Shown here one piece after another: positions 50,234 to 58,783 of a stretch of DNA of 64,000 nt (positions are counted from its first letter, which is position 1; each line of letters starts with the position of its first letter). The translations under genes and the position numbers were made by a program. Under the pieces are notes generated by a model that was not told where the DNA came from, ran no database searches, and worked only from the letters and a program-made list of their open reading frames with translations. Location of the stretch: the NCBI GenBank assembly GCA_905188085.1, contig CAJJKN010000004.1:62001-126000 (forward strand), given 5' to 3'. The DNA is from an uncultured Bacillota bacterium (GTDB lineage Bacteria; Bacillota; Clostridia; Christensenellales; QAND01).

Positions 50234-50736
50234 TAATATTATATAATTTTATTTTCAAATTATTTTATATTATTTTCTTTTTAAGATCCCTCTTTTCCTC
50301 CCTATTTATTCATCTCTCGTTTCTGTTGTTCAAAATCTCAAAAGCTTTAATGCTTCCCCTTTTGTTTTGTCGCTTTGCCAAAAGTCTTTAGATTCCGAAA
50401 ATTTTCTCCATTCCATTTTCTCACCCTTTTTCGCATTCTCTCCCGCTTTCACGCCAAATTCCCGCCTCTCTTAATTTCTATTTTCTATCCGCCTCCTTCC
50501 CCTTTTCCTCGTAATTTTTCCCCTATTTTCCCTTTTTCAGCGTTTTATATCTCTCCCTTTCTCAACCTTTTTAAGATCTCCCTTGTATTTTCTTTCATTA
50601 AACTTAAAACCCCTGTAAATCTCTTTGAATTTTTTAGTTTGCACCTAAAATAGCCGAATATACCTCCCCCTCTTTTACTTCCTTTTTCAATCTGTCAATT
50701 GTTCATACTCCCTTTTAAAAAAGTTCCCGAGAAAAC
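50234..50736. other. AT-rich, strand-asymmetric gap without a supported gene
   Basis: About 500 bases with no gene I can support. The plus strand is very rich in T and C (many TTTTC, CCCTTTT and TCTCC runs), so the minus strand is purine-rich. Codon and base use differ from the flanks. A 92-codon plus-strand frame (50375-50653) is Phe/Pro-rich low complexity and lacks a good ribosome site. Confidence 0.7.
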
Positions 50737-50760
50737 AAAAAGAGGGCCAATGCCCTCTTT
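50737..50760 (-). terminator. Terminator after livF
   Basis: AAAGAGGGC/GCCCTCTTT stem with a tight loop, just beyond the livF stop. Confidence 0.88.
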
Positions 50761-50771
50761 CTTATTTTTGC

Positions 50772-51482
50772 TTAGCCGCCCAAATACGCTTTGCGTACCT
50801 GTTCGTTATTGGAAAGCTCTTCGGCGTCTCCGCTCATTGCCACCTGGCCCGTTTCCAATACATACGCCCTGTTTGCAATGTTCAGCGCCATCTTTGCATT
50901 CTGCTCTACCAGCAGCACCGTCACACCGGATTTGTTTACATCCTGAATGATGCTGAAAATCTCATGCACCAAAATCGGGGAAAGGCCCATAGACGGCTCA
51001 TCCAGCAGCAACATCTTCGGCTTGCTCATCAACGCCCGCGCGATGGCCAGCATCTGCTGTTCCCCGCCGGATAACGTGCCCGCTGCCTGCTTGCGTCTTT
51101 CTTTCAAGCGCGGCAGACGCTCAAAAATGCGCTCATATTCCTCGTTCAGGTTGGTTTTTCCATCCCGGATATAGGCGCCCATTTCCAGGTTTTCCATCAC
51201 CGTCATTTTAGCAAACACACGGCGGCCCTCCGGCACCTGCGCCAAGCCCAGCTTGGGGATTTTATACGCATCCATATGCGTAATATCCTGCCCGCAGAAA
51301 TTCACCTGTCCGCTTTTGGATTTTATCAACTGGGAAATCGCGTGCAGCGTCGTGGTTTTGCCTGCGCCGTTGGCGCCAATCAGAGTGATGATTTCTCCCT
51401 CGTTTACTTCAAAGGAAATATCTTTAATTGCATGAATGGCTCCGTAAAACACATTCAGCCCTTTTACTTCCAACATCGCCAT
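50772..51482 (-). CDS. livF: Branched-chain amino-acid ABC transporter ATPase LivF
   Basis: A 236-residue ATPase with Walker A GANGAGKTT, Q-loop region, signature LSGGEQQM and Walker B LLLDEPSMGLSP, the LivF-specific pattern. The ATG at 51482 sits nine bases after GGGAGG; another ATG two codons earlier overlaps the livG stop and is too close to the ribosome site. It energises the LivHM membrane pair together with LivG. Last gene of the operon. Confidence 0.93.
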   Translation of the reverse strand: MAMLEVKGLNVFYGAIHAIKDISFEVNEGEIITLIGANGAGKTTTLHAISQLIKSKSGQVNFCGQDITHMDAYKIPKLGLAQVPEGRRVFAKMTVMENLEMGAYIRDGKTNLNEEYERIFERLPRLKERRKQAAGTLSGGEQQMLAIARALMSKPKMLLLDEPSMGLSPILVHEIFSIIQDVNKSGVTVLLVEQNAKMALNIANRAYVLETGQVAMSGDAEELSNNEQVRKAYLGG

Positions 51483-51484
51483 GC

Positions 51485-52246
51485 TCATTCACCTCCCAAA
51501 TAGGCGGCAATGACCTTGGGGTTGTTCCGGATCTCTTCCGGCAGCCCTTCGGCAATGACCTGACCATAGTCCAATACATACAGCCGTTCACAAATGTTCA
51601 TCACAAAGCTCATATCGTGTTCGATCAACAAAATCGAAACGCCGTATTTAATTTGAATGACCTGTATGGTCTCCAACAGCTCCCTGGTTTCCGTCGGGTT
51701 CATCCCGGCCGCCGGTTCATCCAGCAGCAGCAATTTCGGGTTCGCCGCCATCGCGCGCGCAATTTCCAGCTTACGCTGTTTGCCATACGGCAGGTTCTTT
51801 GCGTCGGATTCCGCAAATTCATCCAGCCCTACGACCTTAAGCAATTCATGCGCCCGGTCATCAATGTCCTTTTCCGCTTTCCAATAGGAAGGCAAGCGCA
51901 AAATGCCTGCTACCATGGAATATTTATATTGCGGTGTCATGGCAATTTTTACATTGTCCAGCACCGAAACATCCTTAAACAAACGAATATTCTGGAACGT
52001 ACGCGCAATCCCCTGCTGGGTCACCTGGTAGGTCTTTTTCCCCACGATGCTAACATCTTCCAGTTCAATCGTACCTTCCGTCGGCGTGTAAACTTCCGTC
52101 AACAGGTTAAATACCGTGGTTTTGCCCGCGCCGTTCGGGCCGATCAACCCTACGATTTCTCCTTTGTTGATCGTCAGATTTACATCTTGCAAGGCCTGTA
52201 AGCCGCCAAAGCGGATGCCCAATCCTTTGGTTTTCAGCAACGGCAT
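51485..52246 (-). CDS. livG: Branched-chain amino-acid ABC transporter ATPase LivG
   Basis: A 253-residue ATPase with Walker A GPNGAGKTT, the LivG family GIARTFQNIRLF block, signature region LPYGKQRKLEIARAM and Walker B LLLDEPAAGMNP. A C-terminal GLPEEIRNNPKVIAAYLG tail is characteristic of LivG. It follows livM by 3 bases and runs into livF. Confidence 0.95.
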   Translation of the reverse strand: MPLLKTKGLGIRFGGLQALQDVNLTINKGEIVGLIGPNGAGKTTVFNLLTEVYTPTEGTIELEDVSIVGKKTYQVTQQGIARTFQNIRLFKDVSVLDNVKIAMTPQYKYSMVAGILRLPSYWKAEKDIDDRAHELLKVVGLDEFAESDAKNLPYGKQRKLEIARAMAANPKLLLLDEPAAGMNPTETRELLETIQVIQIKYGVSILLIEHDMSFVMNICERLYVLDYGQVIAEGLPEEIRNNPKVIAAYLGGE

Positions 52247-52249
52247 CGC

Positions 52250-53251
52250 TTACACCTCCTCTTTGGCAGGTTCCGTCTCTTTCTTGGAACCGCCCTTTTG
52301 TTTGTTTTTAAAGCGATCGATGATCTTGGTCAAAGAGAATTCATACCGGCCCAGCAAACCGTTGGGCTTAAAGAGCATCATCACAATCAAAATGATGGAA
52401 TACAGCAGCATCCGGTAATCGGAAAATCCGCGGAGCGCTTCCGGCAAAATCGTAAGCACCACGGCCGCCAAAATGGAGCCCGTTGTGGAGCCCATGCCGC
52501 CCAAAACCACCATTACCAAAAACTCAATCGAATAGTTAAAGTCAAACTTCGTCGGGTTAATGATGCCGATATGGTGCGCATACAAGCCGCCGCCGATTCC
52601 GGCAATGGCCGCCGCCAAAACAAACGCCATCATCTTGTAATACGTTGTGTTGATCCCGGTCGCTTCCGCCGCAATCTCGTCTTCACGAATGGCAATTACA
52701 GCACGCCCATGTCTGGATTTTACAAAGGTGTTCACGATAAAAATCGTGCCCGCCGCCACAAAATACACCCAGGCAAACGTTGTTAAACTCGGAATGCCGC
52801 GCAAACCCAGCGCGCCGCCCGTAATATCCAGGTTCAGGAAAATTACGCGGATGATTTCCCCAAAGCCAAGGGTAATGATTGCCAGATAATCGCCCCGCAG
52901 ATGCAAGGCGGGAATGCCGATGATAATGCCCACCACTGCGGATACCGCGCCCGCAACCAGCAGCGCCAGCGGAAACGATACCGCCGCGGGCAAATCCACA
53001 TTCATCGTGAAGATCGCCGCCGCATATGCGCCTACGGACATAAATCCTGCATGGCCCAACACCAACTGGCCCAAATAGCCGGTTGTCAAGTTCAAGCTGA
53101 CTGCCATGATGATATTGATAAACATCATCGTCAAAATGCCGGCATAATACCGGTCAACCACTCCGGTATCCATCAGCACCATTAAGATCGCATACAAGCC
53201 TACAACCAAAATCAAATTGCGGAGATAGGCAAACATCGTTTTCTTTTTCAT
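52250..53251 (-). CDS. livM: Branched-chain amino-acid ABC transporter permease LivM
   Basis: A 333-residue permease with about nine membrane helices. Family segments are VSLNLTTGYLGQLVLGHAGFMSVGAYAAA, GDYLAIITLGFGEIIR and GGMGSTTGSILAA, the last close to the ATPase-coupling loop. The C-terminus has a charged tail rich in Lys and Glu. It forms the LivHM heterodimer with the upstream LivH. Confidence 0.95.
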   Translation of the reverse strand: MKKKTMFAYLRNLILVVGLYAILMVLMDTGVVDRYYAGILTMMFINIIMAVSLNLTTGYLGQLVLGHAGFMSVGAYAAAIFTMNVDLPAAVSFPLALLVAGAVSAVVGIIIGIPALHLRGDYLAIITLGFGEIIRVIFLNLDITGGALGLRGIPSLTTFAWVYFVAAGTIFIVNTFVKSRHGRAVIAIREDEIAAEATGINTTYYKMMAFVLAAAIAGIGGGLYAHHIGIINPTKFDFNYSIEFLVMVVLGGMGSTTGSILAAVVLTILPEALRGFSDYRMLLYSIILIVMMLFKPNGLLGRYEFSLTKIIDRFKNKQKGGSKKETEPAKEEV

Positions 53252-53264
53252 CGTCTACCCCTCC

Positions 53265-54155
53265 TCACACTTTTTCTGTCGTATTCTTGCCCATAATACC
53301 CGAAGGTTTCACAAGCAGCACGACAATCAAAATCCCAAACACAACGGCGTCTGCCAGCTGAGTGGAAATGTATCCTTTGGTCAAGCTTTCTGCAACGCCC
53401 ATGATATAGCCGCCGATCATGGCGCCCGGGATGTTCCCGATGCCGCCCAATACCGCGGCCACGAAAGCTTTCAACCCCAGCATGGAACCGATAAACGGCG
53501 TAATCATCGGGTACGAAGCGCCATACAATACAGCGCCCACAGCAGCCAGCGCCGCGCCCAAACCAAAGGTAAATGCAACGGTTCCGTTGGTGTTTATACC
53601 CATCAATCTTGCCGCGCCGGCATCTTCGGAAACTGCTCGCATGGCCTTACCCATTTTGGTTTTATTTACCAACAATTGCAGGCCGATCATCAGTACAACC
53701 GACGTTACAATCGTTACAATCGTAACTACGGAAACCTGCATGCTTCCCATGTTCACCGGCGGCGCATCAATCACAGTCGGAAACGCTTTCCCGGAGGAGC
53801 CGAAAATCAGCTGCGCCAGGTTTTGTAAAAAGATACTTACCCCAATGGCCGTAATCAAAAGAGAAATACGCGGCACATTTTTATTAAGCAGCCGTCTGTA
53901 TGCAATACGCTCCATCAAAAGCGCTGCTACAATGCACGCAACAATGGATCCCAAAACCGCCACTACCAGCGGCAGGCCCGCCATCACCAACACCACATAT
54001 GCCCCATAGGCGCCTACCATGATCAGGTCCCCATGTGCAAAATTGATGAGCTGGACAATGCCGTATACCATGCTGTACCCCAGCGCTACCAGCGCATAGA
54101 TACTGCCAACGTGCAGTCCGTTGATGATCTGTGATAAAAAGTCCACCCTCGTCAC
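53265..54155 (-). CDS. livH: Branched-chain amino-acid ABC transporter permease LivH
   Basis: A 296-residue permease with about eight helices. LivH-type landmarks are INGLHVGSIYALVALGYSMVYGI, LINFAHGDLIMVGAYGAY and GGIGNIPGAMIGGYIMG, with the coupling-loop region AVSEDAGAARLMGINT. It is preceded by a strong hairpin at 54254-54290 that separates it from livK. Confidence 0.95.
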   Translation of the reverse strand: MTRVDFLSQIINGLHVGSIYALVALGYSMVYGIVQLINFAHGDLIMVGAYGAYVVLVMAGLPLVVAVLGSIVACIVAALLMERIAYRRLLNKNVPRISLLITAIGVSIFLQNLAQLIFGSSGKAFPTVIDAPPVNMGSMQVSVVTIVTIVTSVVLMIGLQLLVNKTKMGKAMRAVSEDAGAARLMGINTNGTVAFTFGLGAALAAVGAVLYGASYPMITPFIGSMLGLKAFVAAVLGGIGNIPGAMIGGYIMGVAESLTKGYISTQLADAVVFGILIVVLLVKPSGIMGKNTTEKV

Positions 54156-54253
54156 ACCCTACCTTTTAGATTTGCTGGTTTCACATCACAGTGCTTGTCT
54201 GAAAACCGAAAAGCACTCTGATGCAAAACCAACGAAAATCATGCCATAAAACA

Positions 54254-54290
54254 CGAATCCGAGAGAGGGCCCTGGGCCCCCTCTCGTTCG
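54254..54290 (-). promoter_or_regulatory. Intercistronic hairpin between livK and livH
   Basis: A long GC-rich inverted repeat (CGAGAG...CTCTCG with an inner GGGCCC pairing) and outer CGAA/TTCG arms. No T run follows, so it looks more like an mRNA-stabilising or attenuating element that lets livK be made in excess than a full terminator. Confidence 0.65.
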
Positions 54291-54318
54291 CATTTTCATT
54301 CAATCAATTCAAAAGTGC

Positions 54319-55482
54319 TTACTGCCCTTTTTCGTAGCTTTCTACGTATTCAACGCTGCCGCCGGTCAATTTGTTGATCACAACGCCTTTAATCGGGTTG
54401 CGTTCTTCGTCAAAGACGATCTTGCCGGTTACGCCTTCAAAGCTGATGTTTTTGATTGCATTCACAACCGCCGCTTTATCCGTGGAGCCTGCTTCTTTGA
54501 TGGCCTGCACCAACAGATACGCAGCATCGTAGCCCTGCGCGGAGAAGCCTTTGGGCGCTTCGCCGTATTTATCCGTGTATTTCTTGATGAATTCCTTCAC
54601 TTTTTCATCTTTGCTCTGTACAGAGAATCCGCTGCAATACAACGCACCTTCCAATACGCTCTTGTCGTCTACTTTATCCAGCACGCCGTCCCAGCCGTCT
54701 GCACCGAGCAGCTGCGCGGTCAAGCCTGCGGATTTTGCCTGCTGAACAATCAGCGCTACATCTTCATAGTAAACCGGGATGAACAATACATCCGGGTTCT
54801 GGCCCGCGATTTTGGTCAGCTGACTTTTGAAGTCCACATCGCCTTTGGCATAGCTTTCTTTTGCTACAACGTTCAAGTTCAGTTCTTTGGCGGTCTTTTC
54901 AAACGCTTCCGTCAGGCCCACGGAATAGTCATCCGAGGTGTTATACAGAATCGCAGCTGTTTTCGCATTCAGCTTTTTCACAGCATAGTCTGCCATCGTT
55001 TCGCCCTGATACGGGTCGATAAAGCAAACGCGGAATACGTTTTCGCCCGCTTTTGTGATGTCCGCTGCCGTGCCGGTCGCGGTGATCATCGGGATGCCGT
55101 CTTTCACAGCCTGCTGCGCTACCGCGATGGACGGACCGCTGGTTACGTCACCGATCAGCGCTTCGATTTTATCGCTCTGAATCAGCTTGTTATAGGCGTT
55201 CACAGCTTCGGTTGCGTCGCCTTTTTCATCATACACAACATAGTCGATCTTTTTACCCAATACGCCGCCGGCCTCGTTGATCTCTTCAATGGCCATTTTA
55301 ATACCATTATCTGTGGCAATCCCGTAAATGGAAAGATTGCCGGTCAACGGGGCCAAGCCACCGATTTTGATGGTGTCGGAAGGCGAATCACCCGCGTTGC
55401 TAGTTCCGCCGCCACCGCAGCCAACCAAGCTGGCAAGGCTCAGCATGCAAACCAAAGCCAATGCCGTAATACGTTTTTTCAT
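54319..55482 (-). CDS. livK: Branched-chain amino-acid ABC substrate-binding lipoprotein
   Basis: A 387-residue type I periplasmic-binding-fold lipoprotein with signal peptide and lipobox SLVGC, a Gly/Ser/Asp linker, then the Leu/Ile/Val-binding domain: IKIGGLAPLTGNLSIYG, NEAGGVLGKKIDYVVYD, LIGDVTSGPSIAVAQQ and a C-terminal GVTGKIVFDEERNPI. The symbol could equally be livJ. First gene of the liv operon; the ribosome site is AGGAGG. Confidence 0.93.
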   Translation of the reverse strand: MKKRITALALVCMLSLASLVGCGGGGTSNAGDSPSDTIKIGGLAPLTGNLSIYGIATDNGIKMAIEEINEAGGVLGKKIDYVVYDEKGDATEAVNAYNKLIQSDKIEALIGDVTSGPSIAVAQQAVKDGIPMITATGTAADITKAGENVFRVCFIDPYQGETMADYAVKKLNAKTAAILYNTSDDYSVGLTEAFEKTAKELNLNVVAKESYAKGDVDFKSQLTKIAGQNPDVLFIPVYYEDVALIVQQAKSAGLTAQLLGADGWDGVLDKVDDKSVLEGALYCSGFSVQSKDEKVKEFIKKYTDKYGEAPKGFSAQGYDAAYLLVQAIKEAGSTDKAAVVNAIKNISFEGVTGKIVFDEERNPIKGVVINKLTGGSVEYVESYEKGQ

Positions 55483-55771
55483 CGTATTCTCCTCCTATTA
55501 TGGAATAAATATTGAAGCCTCTTTCGAGGATCTTCTCCTTTTGGCAAATCTTGCATATTTATATATTTCATATTCATTGCCGAATTCGATATAATTCCGC
55601 CATATTTGCTATGAATTGCATATTATAATACTGCATAATCCCCCCGTTTTCAAGTGTTTCTTGCCTGCAAAAACAACAATTTCAAAAATAATTTTCATCC
55701 CCCGGTCACAATTGTTTCCATTCTTCGTATATGTTTACTGGTTTGTTACATTTATATACACTTTTTTTGGT
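55483..55771. other. Divergent intergenic region, AT-rich
   Basis: Holds the livK leader and upstream DNA for the fur-type gene. It is AT-rich with several ATATTTAT-like stretches. I see no gene, no riboswitch and no strong promoter for livK. Confidence 0.6.
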
Positions 55772-55800
55772 TTGACAGCGGCGACTAACTCTTCTATAAT
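55772..55800 (+). promoter_or_regulatory. Promoter of the fur-znu operon
   Basis: Consensus TTGACA, 17-base spacer and consensus TATAAT. Confidence 0.88.
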
Positions 55801-55803
55801 TTA

Positions 55804-55818
55804 TGAAACTGAGTTTCA
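55804..55818. promoter_or_regulatory. Inverted repeat, candidate Zur/Fur-family operator
   Basis: TGAAACT and AGTTTCA flank a single central base, just downstream of the -10 box and near the predicted transcript start. Confidence 0.65.
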
Positions 55819-55846
55819 AATTCAATTTAGGAGATGTCTTTTCACC

Positions 55847-56260
55847 ATGCAATCCTATCATACCAAGCAGCGAACCCAGATTTTACAATATCTAATCGAT
55901 CATAAAGACAGCCATGTAACGGCAGACCAGATTACCCGACATTTGCGCAGCCAAGAATGCTCCATCGGCAAAGCCACCGTCTATCGTTATTTGGATCGCC
56001 TGGTATCGCAAGGGCAGGTGCGCAAATTTCTCTTGGAAGAAGGTGCCAGCGCCTGTTATCAATATGTGGAAGCGCCCGGCCAATGCCAGGAACATTTTCA
56101 TTTGAAATGCGTAACCTGTGGCGCTTTGATTCATCTGCATTGCGATTATCTATCCCAGCTCGGCCGACACATCGCGCAGGAACACGGTTTTCTCATCAAT
56201 TCTTCCAGAACCGTTTTTTACGGCCAATGCGCCGCCTGCCGCAATCGGGAGCAGCTATGA
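55847..56260 (+). CDS. Fur family regulator, probably zinc-responsive (Zur)
   Basis: A 137-residue metalloregulator. The N-terminal winged helix reads VTADQITRHLRS and SIGKATVYRYLDRLVSQGQVRKF. The C-terminal metal region has HFHLKCVTCG with one CxxC, HLHC, and a second CxxC in YGQCAACRN, for a structural zinc, plus His residues for regulatory metal. The genes downstream are znuA, znuC and znuB, so zinc is the most likely co-repressor. A TGAAACT-n-AGTTTCA operator candidate covers its own promoter. The ATG is preceded by AGGAG; the frame extends upstream without support. Confidence 0.9.
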   Translation: MQSYHTKQRTQILQYLIDHKDSHVTADQITRHLRSQECSIGKATVYRYLDRLVSQGQVRKFLLEEGASACYQYVEAPGQCQEHFHLKCVTCGALIHLHCDYLSQLGRHIAQEHGFLINSSRTVFYGQCAACRNREQL

Positions 56261-57210
56261 TACGCCGCATTCTCTCTTTTCTTTTATGTATTTGCCTATC
56301 CATGGCCTGCCTGTCCGGTTGCTTTTTTCCCAACGAAGGCAGCGAATCCGCCGAGGGAAAGCTTCGCATTGTGGCTACATTGTTTCCGCAATACGATTTT
56401 GCCAAGGCCATCGCGGGGGATAAAGCGGATGTCTCGCTTTTGCTGCCGCCCGGGGCGGAAAGCCATAATTATGAGCCTACCCCGCAGGATATTTTATCCA
56501 TTCACAATGCGGATCTTTTTCTGTATACCGGCGCAGAAATGGAGCCCTGGGCCGAAAGCCTTGTGGAAAGCCTGCCCACGCGGGATTCCGTTGTGGATGT
56601 ATCTGCCGGCATTTCGCTAATTCCCATGGAGGATGAGGAAGGGCATGATCATCACGAGGAAGAGCACGCTCATCACCACCATACCTATGATCCTCATATT
56701 TGGACAAGCCCTGTATACGCCAAGCAAATCGTGCAGACCATCTCCCGGGCGCTTTGCACACACGATCCGCAAAACGCCTCCTATTACCGGGCCAACACAC
56801 AGCGCTATTTGGCCGAGCTGGAAACGCTGAACCAGGCTTTTCTCTCCGTTACCGCGCAGGCCAAGCGAACGGAACTGGTTTTCGGCTCTCCTTTTTCCTT
56901 ATATTATTTCACCAGCCAATACGGCCTGTCCTATCAGGCCGCGTTTGATTCCTGCTCCGGCGAATCCGAGCCCAGCGTACGCACGCTGGTTTCGCTGATC
57001 GAGCATATAAAAAAGGAAAAAATTCCCGTTGTTTACACCACGGAGCTCACCGATACCCGCATCGCGCAAACCATCTGTGAAGAAACCGGCGCCAAGTTGC
57101 TGCTGTTTCATTCCTGTCATAACATTTCCCGGGAAGAATTTCAGCAAGGCGTCACCTATCTGTCGCTTATGTATCAAAACGTTGAAAATTTGAAAGAAGG
57201 ACTGGAATGA
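56257..57210 (+). CDS. znuA: Zinc ABC transporter substrate-binding lipoprotein
   Basis: A 317-residue cluster A-I metal-binding lipoprotein with a signal peptide and lipobox CLSGC. Family segments are ATLFPQYDFAKAIAGD, PPGAESHNYEPTPQD with a metal His, and DPHIWTSPVYAKQI. A His/Asp/Glu-rich loop at about 125-145 (GHDHHEEEHAHHHH) is typical of zinc-specific ZnuA proteins. It overlaps the regulator stop by 4 bases, and znuC starts at its own stop. Confidence 0.93.
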   Translation: MIRRILSFLLCICLSMACLSGCFFPNEGSESAEGKLRIVATLFPQYDFAKAIAGDKADVSLLLPPGAESHNYEPTPQDILSIHNADLFLYTGAEMEPWAESLVESLPTRDSVVDVSAGISLIPMEDEEGHDHHEEEHAHHHHTYDPHIWTSPVYAKQIVQTISRALCTHDPQNASYYRANTQRYLAELETLNQAFLSVTAQAKRTELVFGSPFSLYYFTSQYGLSYQAAFDSCSGESEPSVRTLVSLIEHIKKEKIPVVYTTELTDTRIAQTICEETGAKLLLFHSCHNISREEFQQGVTYLSLMYQNVENLKEGLE

Positions 57211-57917
57211 CACCGCAAATTTTATGTGAAAATGTCTCCGTTCAATATGATCGTCACCCCGCCGTGCAAAACGCTACCTTTTCCGTGGAGCCCGGCGATT
57301 TTCTCTGCATTGTAGGGGAAAACGGCTCCGGCAAAAGCACGCTTCTCAAGGCCATGTTGGGGCTGCTTCCGCTTTCCGGCGGGCAGATTCTTTTCACCGA
57401 TTCCCGCTCCCGCCGCGGTATCGGCTATGTGCCTCAGCAAAGCAACATACAAAAGAATTTTCCCGCCACGGTTTGGGAAATCGTTTTGTCCGGCTGCTTG
57501 CCGCGGCGCAAATGGCGGCCGTTTTACACCTCGGCCGATAAACAGCGCGCCCAAGACGCCCTATCTCAGGTGGATATGCTTTCGCTGAAAAATGTCAGCT
57601 ATCAGCATCTGTCCGGCGGCCAGCAGCAGCGCGTCTTATTGGCCCGCGCCCTGTGCGCTACGGACTGGCTGTTGTGTCTGGACGAGCCCACCACCGCCTT
57701 GGATGCGCAATCCACCGCAGAGCTGTATGCGCTTTTGGCAAACCTATGCCAAAACGGGCTTAGCATTGTGATGGTTTCCCATGATATACCAGCCACGCTC
57801 AGCCAAGCAAAACATATTTTGCATATGCATACAAAGCCGTTGTTTTTCGGCACCACGCAAGCGTATTGCAAAACATCGCTTTGCCAATCGTTTTTAAAAG
57901 AGGTTCCCCATGATTGA
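57207..57917 (+). CDS. znuC: Zinc ABC transporter ATPase
   Basis: A 236-residue ATPase with Walker A GENGSGKST, signature LSGGQQQR, Walker B LLCLDEPTTALD and H-loop MVSHDI. The start overlaps znuA by 4 bases and the end overlaps znuB by 8, so translation is coupled through the operon. It powers the ZnuB channel. Confidence 0.94.
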   Translation: MTPQILCENVSVQYDRHPAVQNATFSVEPGDFLCIVGENGSGKSTLLKAMLGLLPLSGGQILFTDSRSRRGIGYVPQQSNIQKNFPATVWEIVLSGCLPRRKWRPFYTSADKQRAQDALSQVDMLSLKNVSYQHLSGGQQQRVLLARALCATDWLLCLDEPTTALDAQSTAELYALLANLCQNGLSIVMVSHDIPATLSQAKHILHMHTKPLFFGTTQAYCKTSLCQSFLKEVPHD

Positions 57918-58734
57918 GATATTGTCCACGCTCTTTTCCTATTCTTTTATGATCCGCGCTTTGATTGCCGGCACGCTTGTGTCCCTTTGCGCCGCACTTT
58001 TGGGCGTAAGCCTGGTGCTAAAGCGCTATTCCATGATCGGCGACGGCCTTTCCCATGTAGGGTTTGGCGCGCTTTCCGTGGCCACGGCGCTGAATTGGGC
58101 CCCCATGGGCGTAGCTTTGCCGGTTGTGCTGCTGTCTGCGTTTCTTCTGCTTCGCTTAAATGCACATGGCCGCGTTTCTTCCGATGCGGCCATCGCGCTT
58201 GTTTCCTCCTCATCGCTGGCCATCGGCATCATCGCCACTTCCCTGGCCGGCGGCATCGGCACAGATCTTTATAACTATATGTTTGGCAGCGTGTTGGCCA
58301 TGAGCCGCACGGATGTTACGCTTGCGCTTTGCCTTTCGGCGGTTGTGCTCATTCTGTTTGTCTTTTTCTATCAAAAAATCTTTGCCGTTACGTTTGACGA
58401 AGTGTTCGCCAAAGCAACCGGCCTGAAAAGTGAATTGTACACCATGCTCATTGCCGCTTTAACCGCCATTACCATCGTCATCGGCATGCGTATCATGGGC
58501 ACGCTTTTGATTTCCAGCCTCATCATCTTCCCCGCCATGACGTCCATGCGCGTTTTCCACAGCTTTCGCGGCGTTGTCATCAGCGCAGCGCTTGTCTCTG
58601 TGCTTTGCTTTGTTTTCGGCCTGCTCTTTTCCTTTATGTTTGCCCTGCCCACCGGCGCCAGCGTTGTGCTTGTCAATCTGGTTTTGTTTTTGGTGTTTTC
58701 CCTCTATGCCTTTTTCCGAAAGCATAGCGCCTAA
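57910..58734 (+). CDS. znuB: Zinc ABC transporter permease
   Basis: A 274-residue ABC-3 permease with about eight membrane helices. Landmarks are SLVLKRYSMIGDGLSHVGFGALS near the start and the repeated small-residue helices after it; the usual MRIMGTLLISSLIIFPAMTS coupling segment is present. It completes the ZnuABC uptake system. A terminator follows after about 15 bases. Confidence 0.94.
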   Translation: MIEILSTLFSYSFMIRALIAGTLVSLCAALLGVSLVLKRYSMIGDGLSHVGFGALSVATALNWAPMGVALPVVLLSAFLLLRLNAHGRVSSDAAIALVSSSSLAIGIIATSLAGGIGTDLYNYMFGSVLAMSRTDVTLALCLSAVVLILFVFFYQKIFAVTFDEVFAKATGLKSELYTMLIAALTAITIVIGMRIMGTLLISSLIIFPAMTSMRVFHSFRGVVISAALVSVLCFVFGLLFSFMFALPTGASVVLVNLVLFLVFSLYAFFRKHSA

Positions 58735-58749
58735 GGGTTTTTATCCAGC

Positions 58750-58780
58750 AAAAAAGCCCGCCGGATTGGCAGGCTTTTTA
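58750..58780. terminator. Bidirectional terminator between znuB and amidase genes
   Basis: AAAGCCTGCC/GGCGGGCTTT type stem (one G-T) with an AATC-like loop and flanking A/T runs. Confidence 0.85.
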
Positions 58781-58783
58781 TTT

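Noticed and set aside
50181..50300. CIRCE or CtsR operator for the clpB operon
   Set aside because: Neither the CIRCE inverted repeat nor a tandem heptad CtsR box is visible; the region has only AT-rich inverted motifs.
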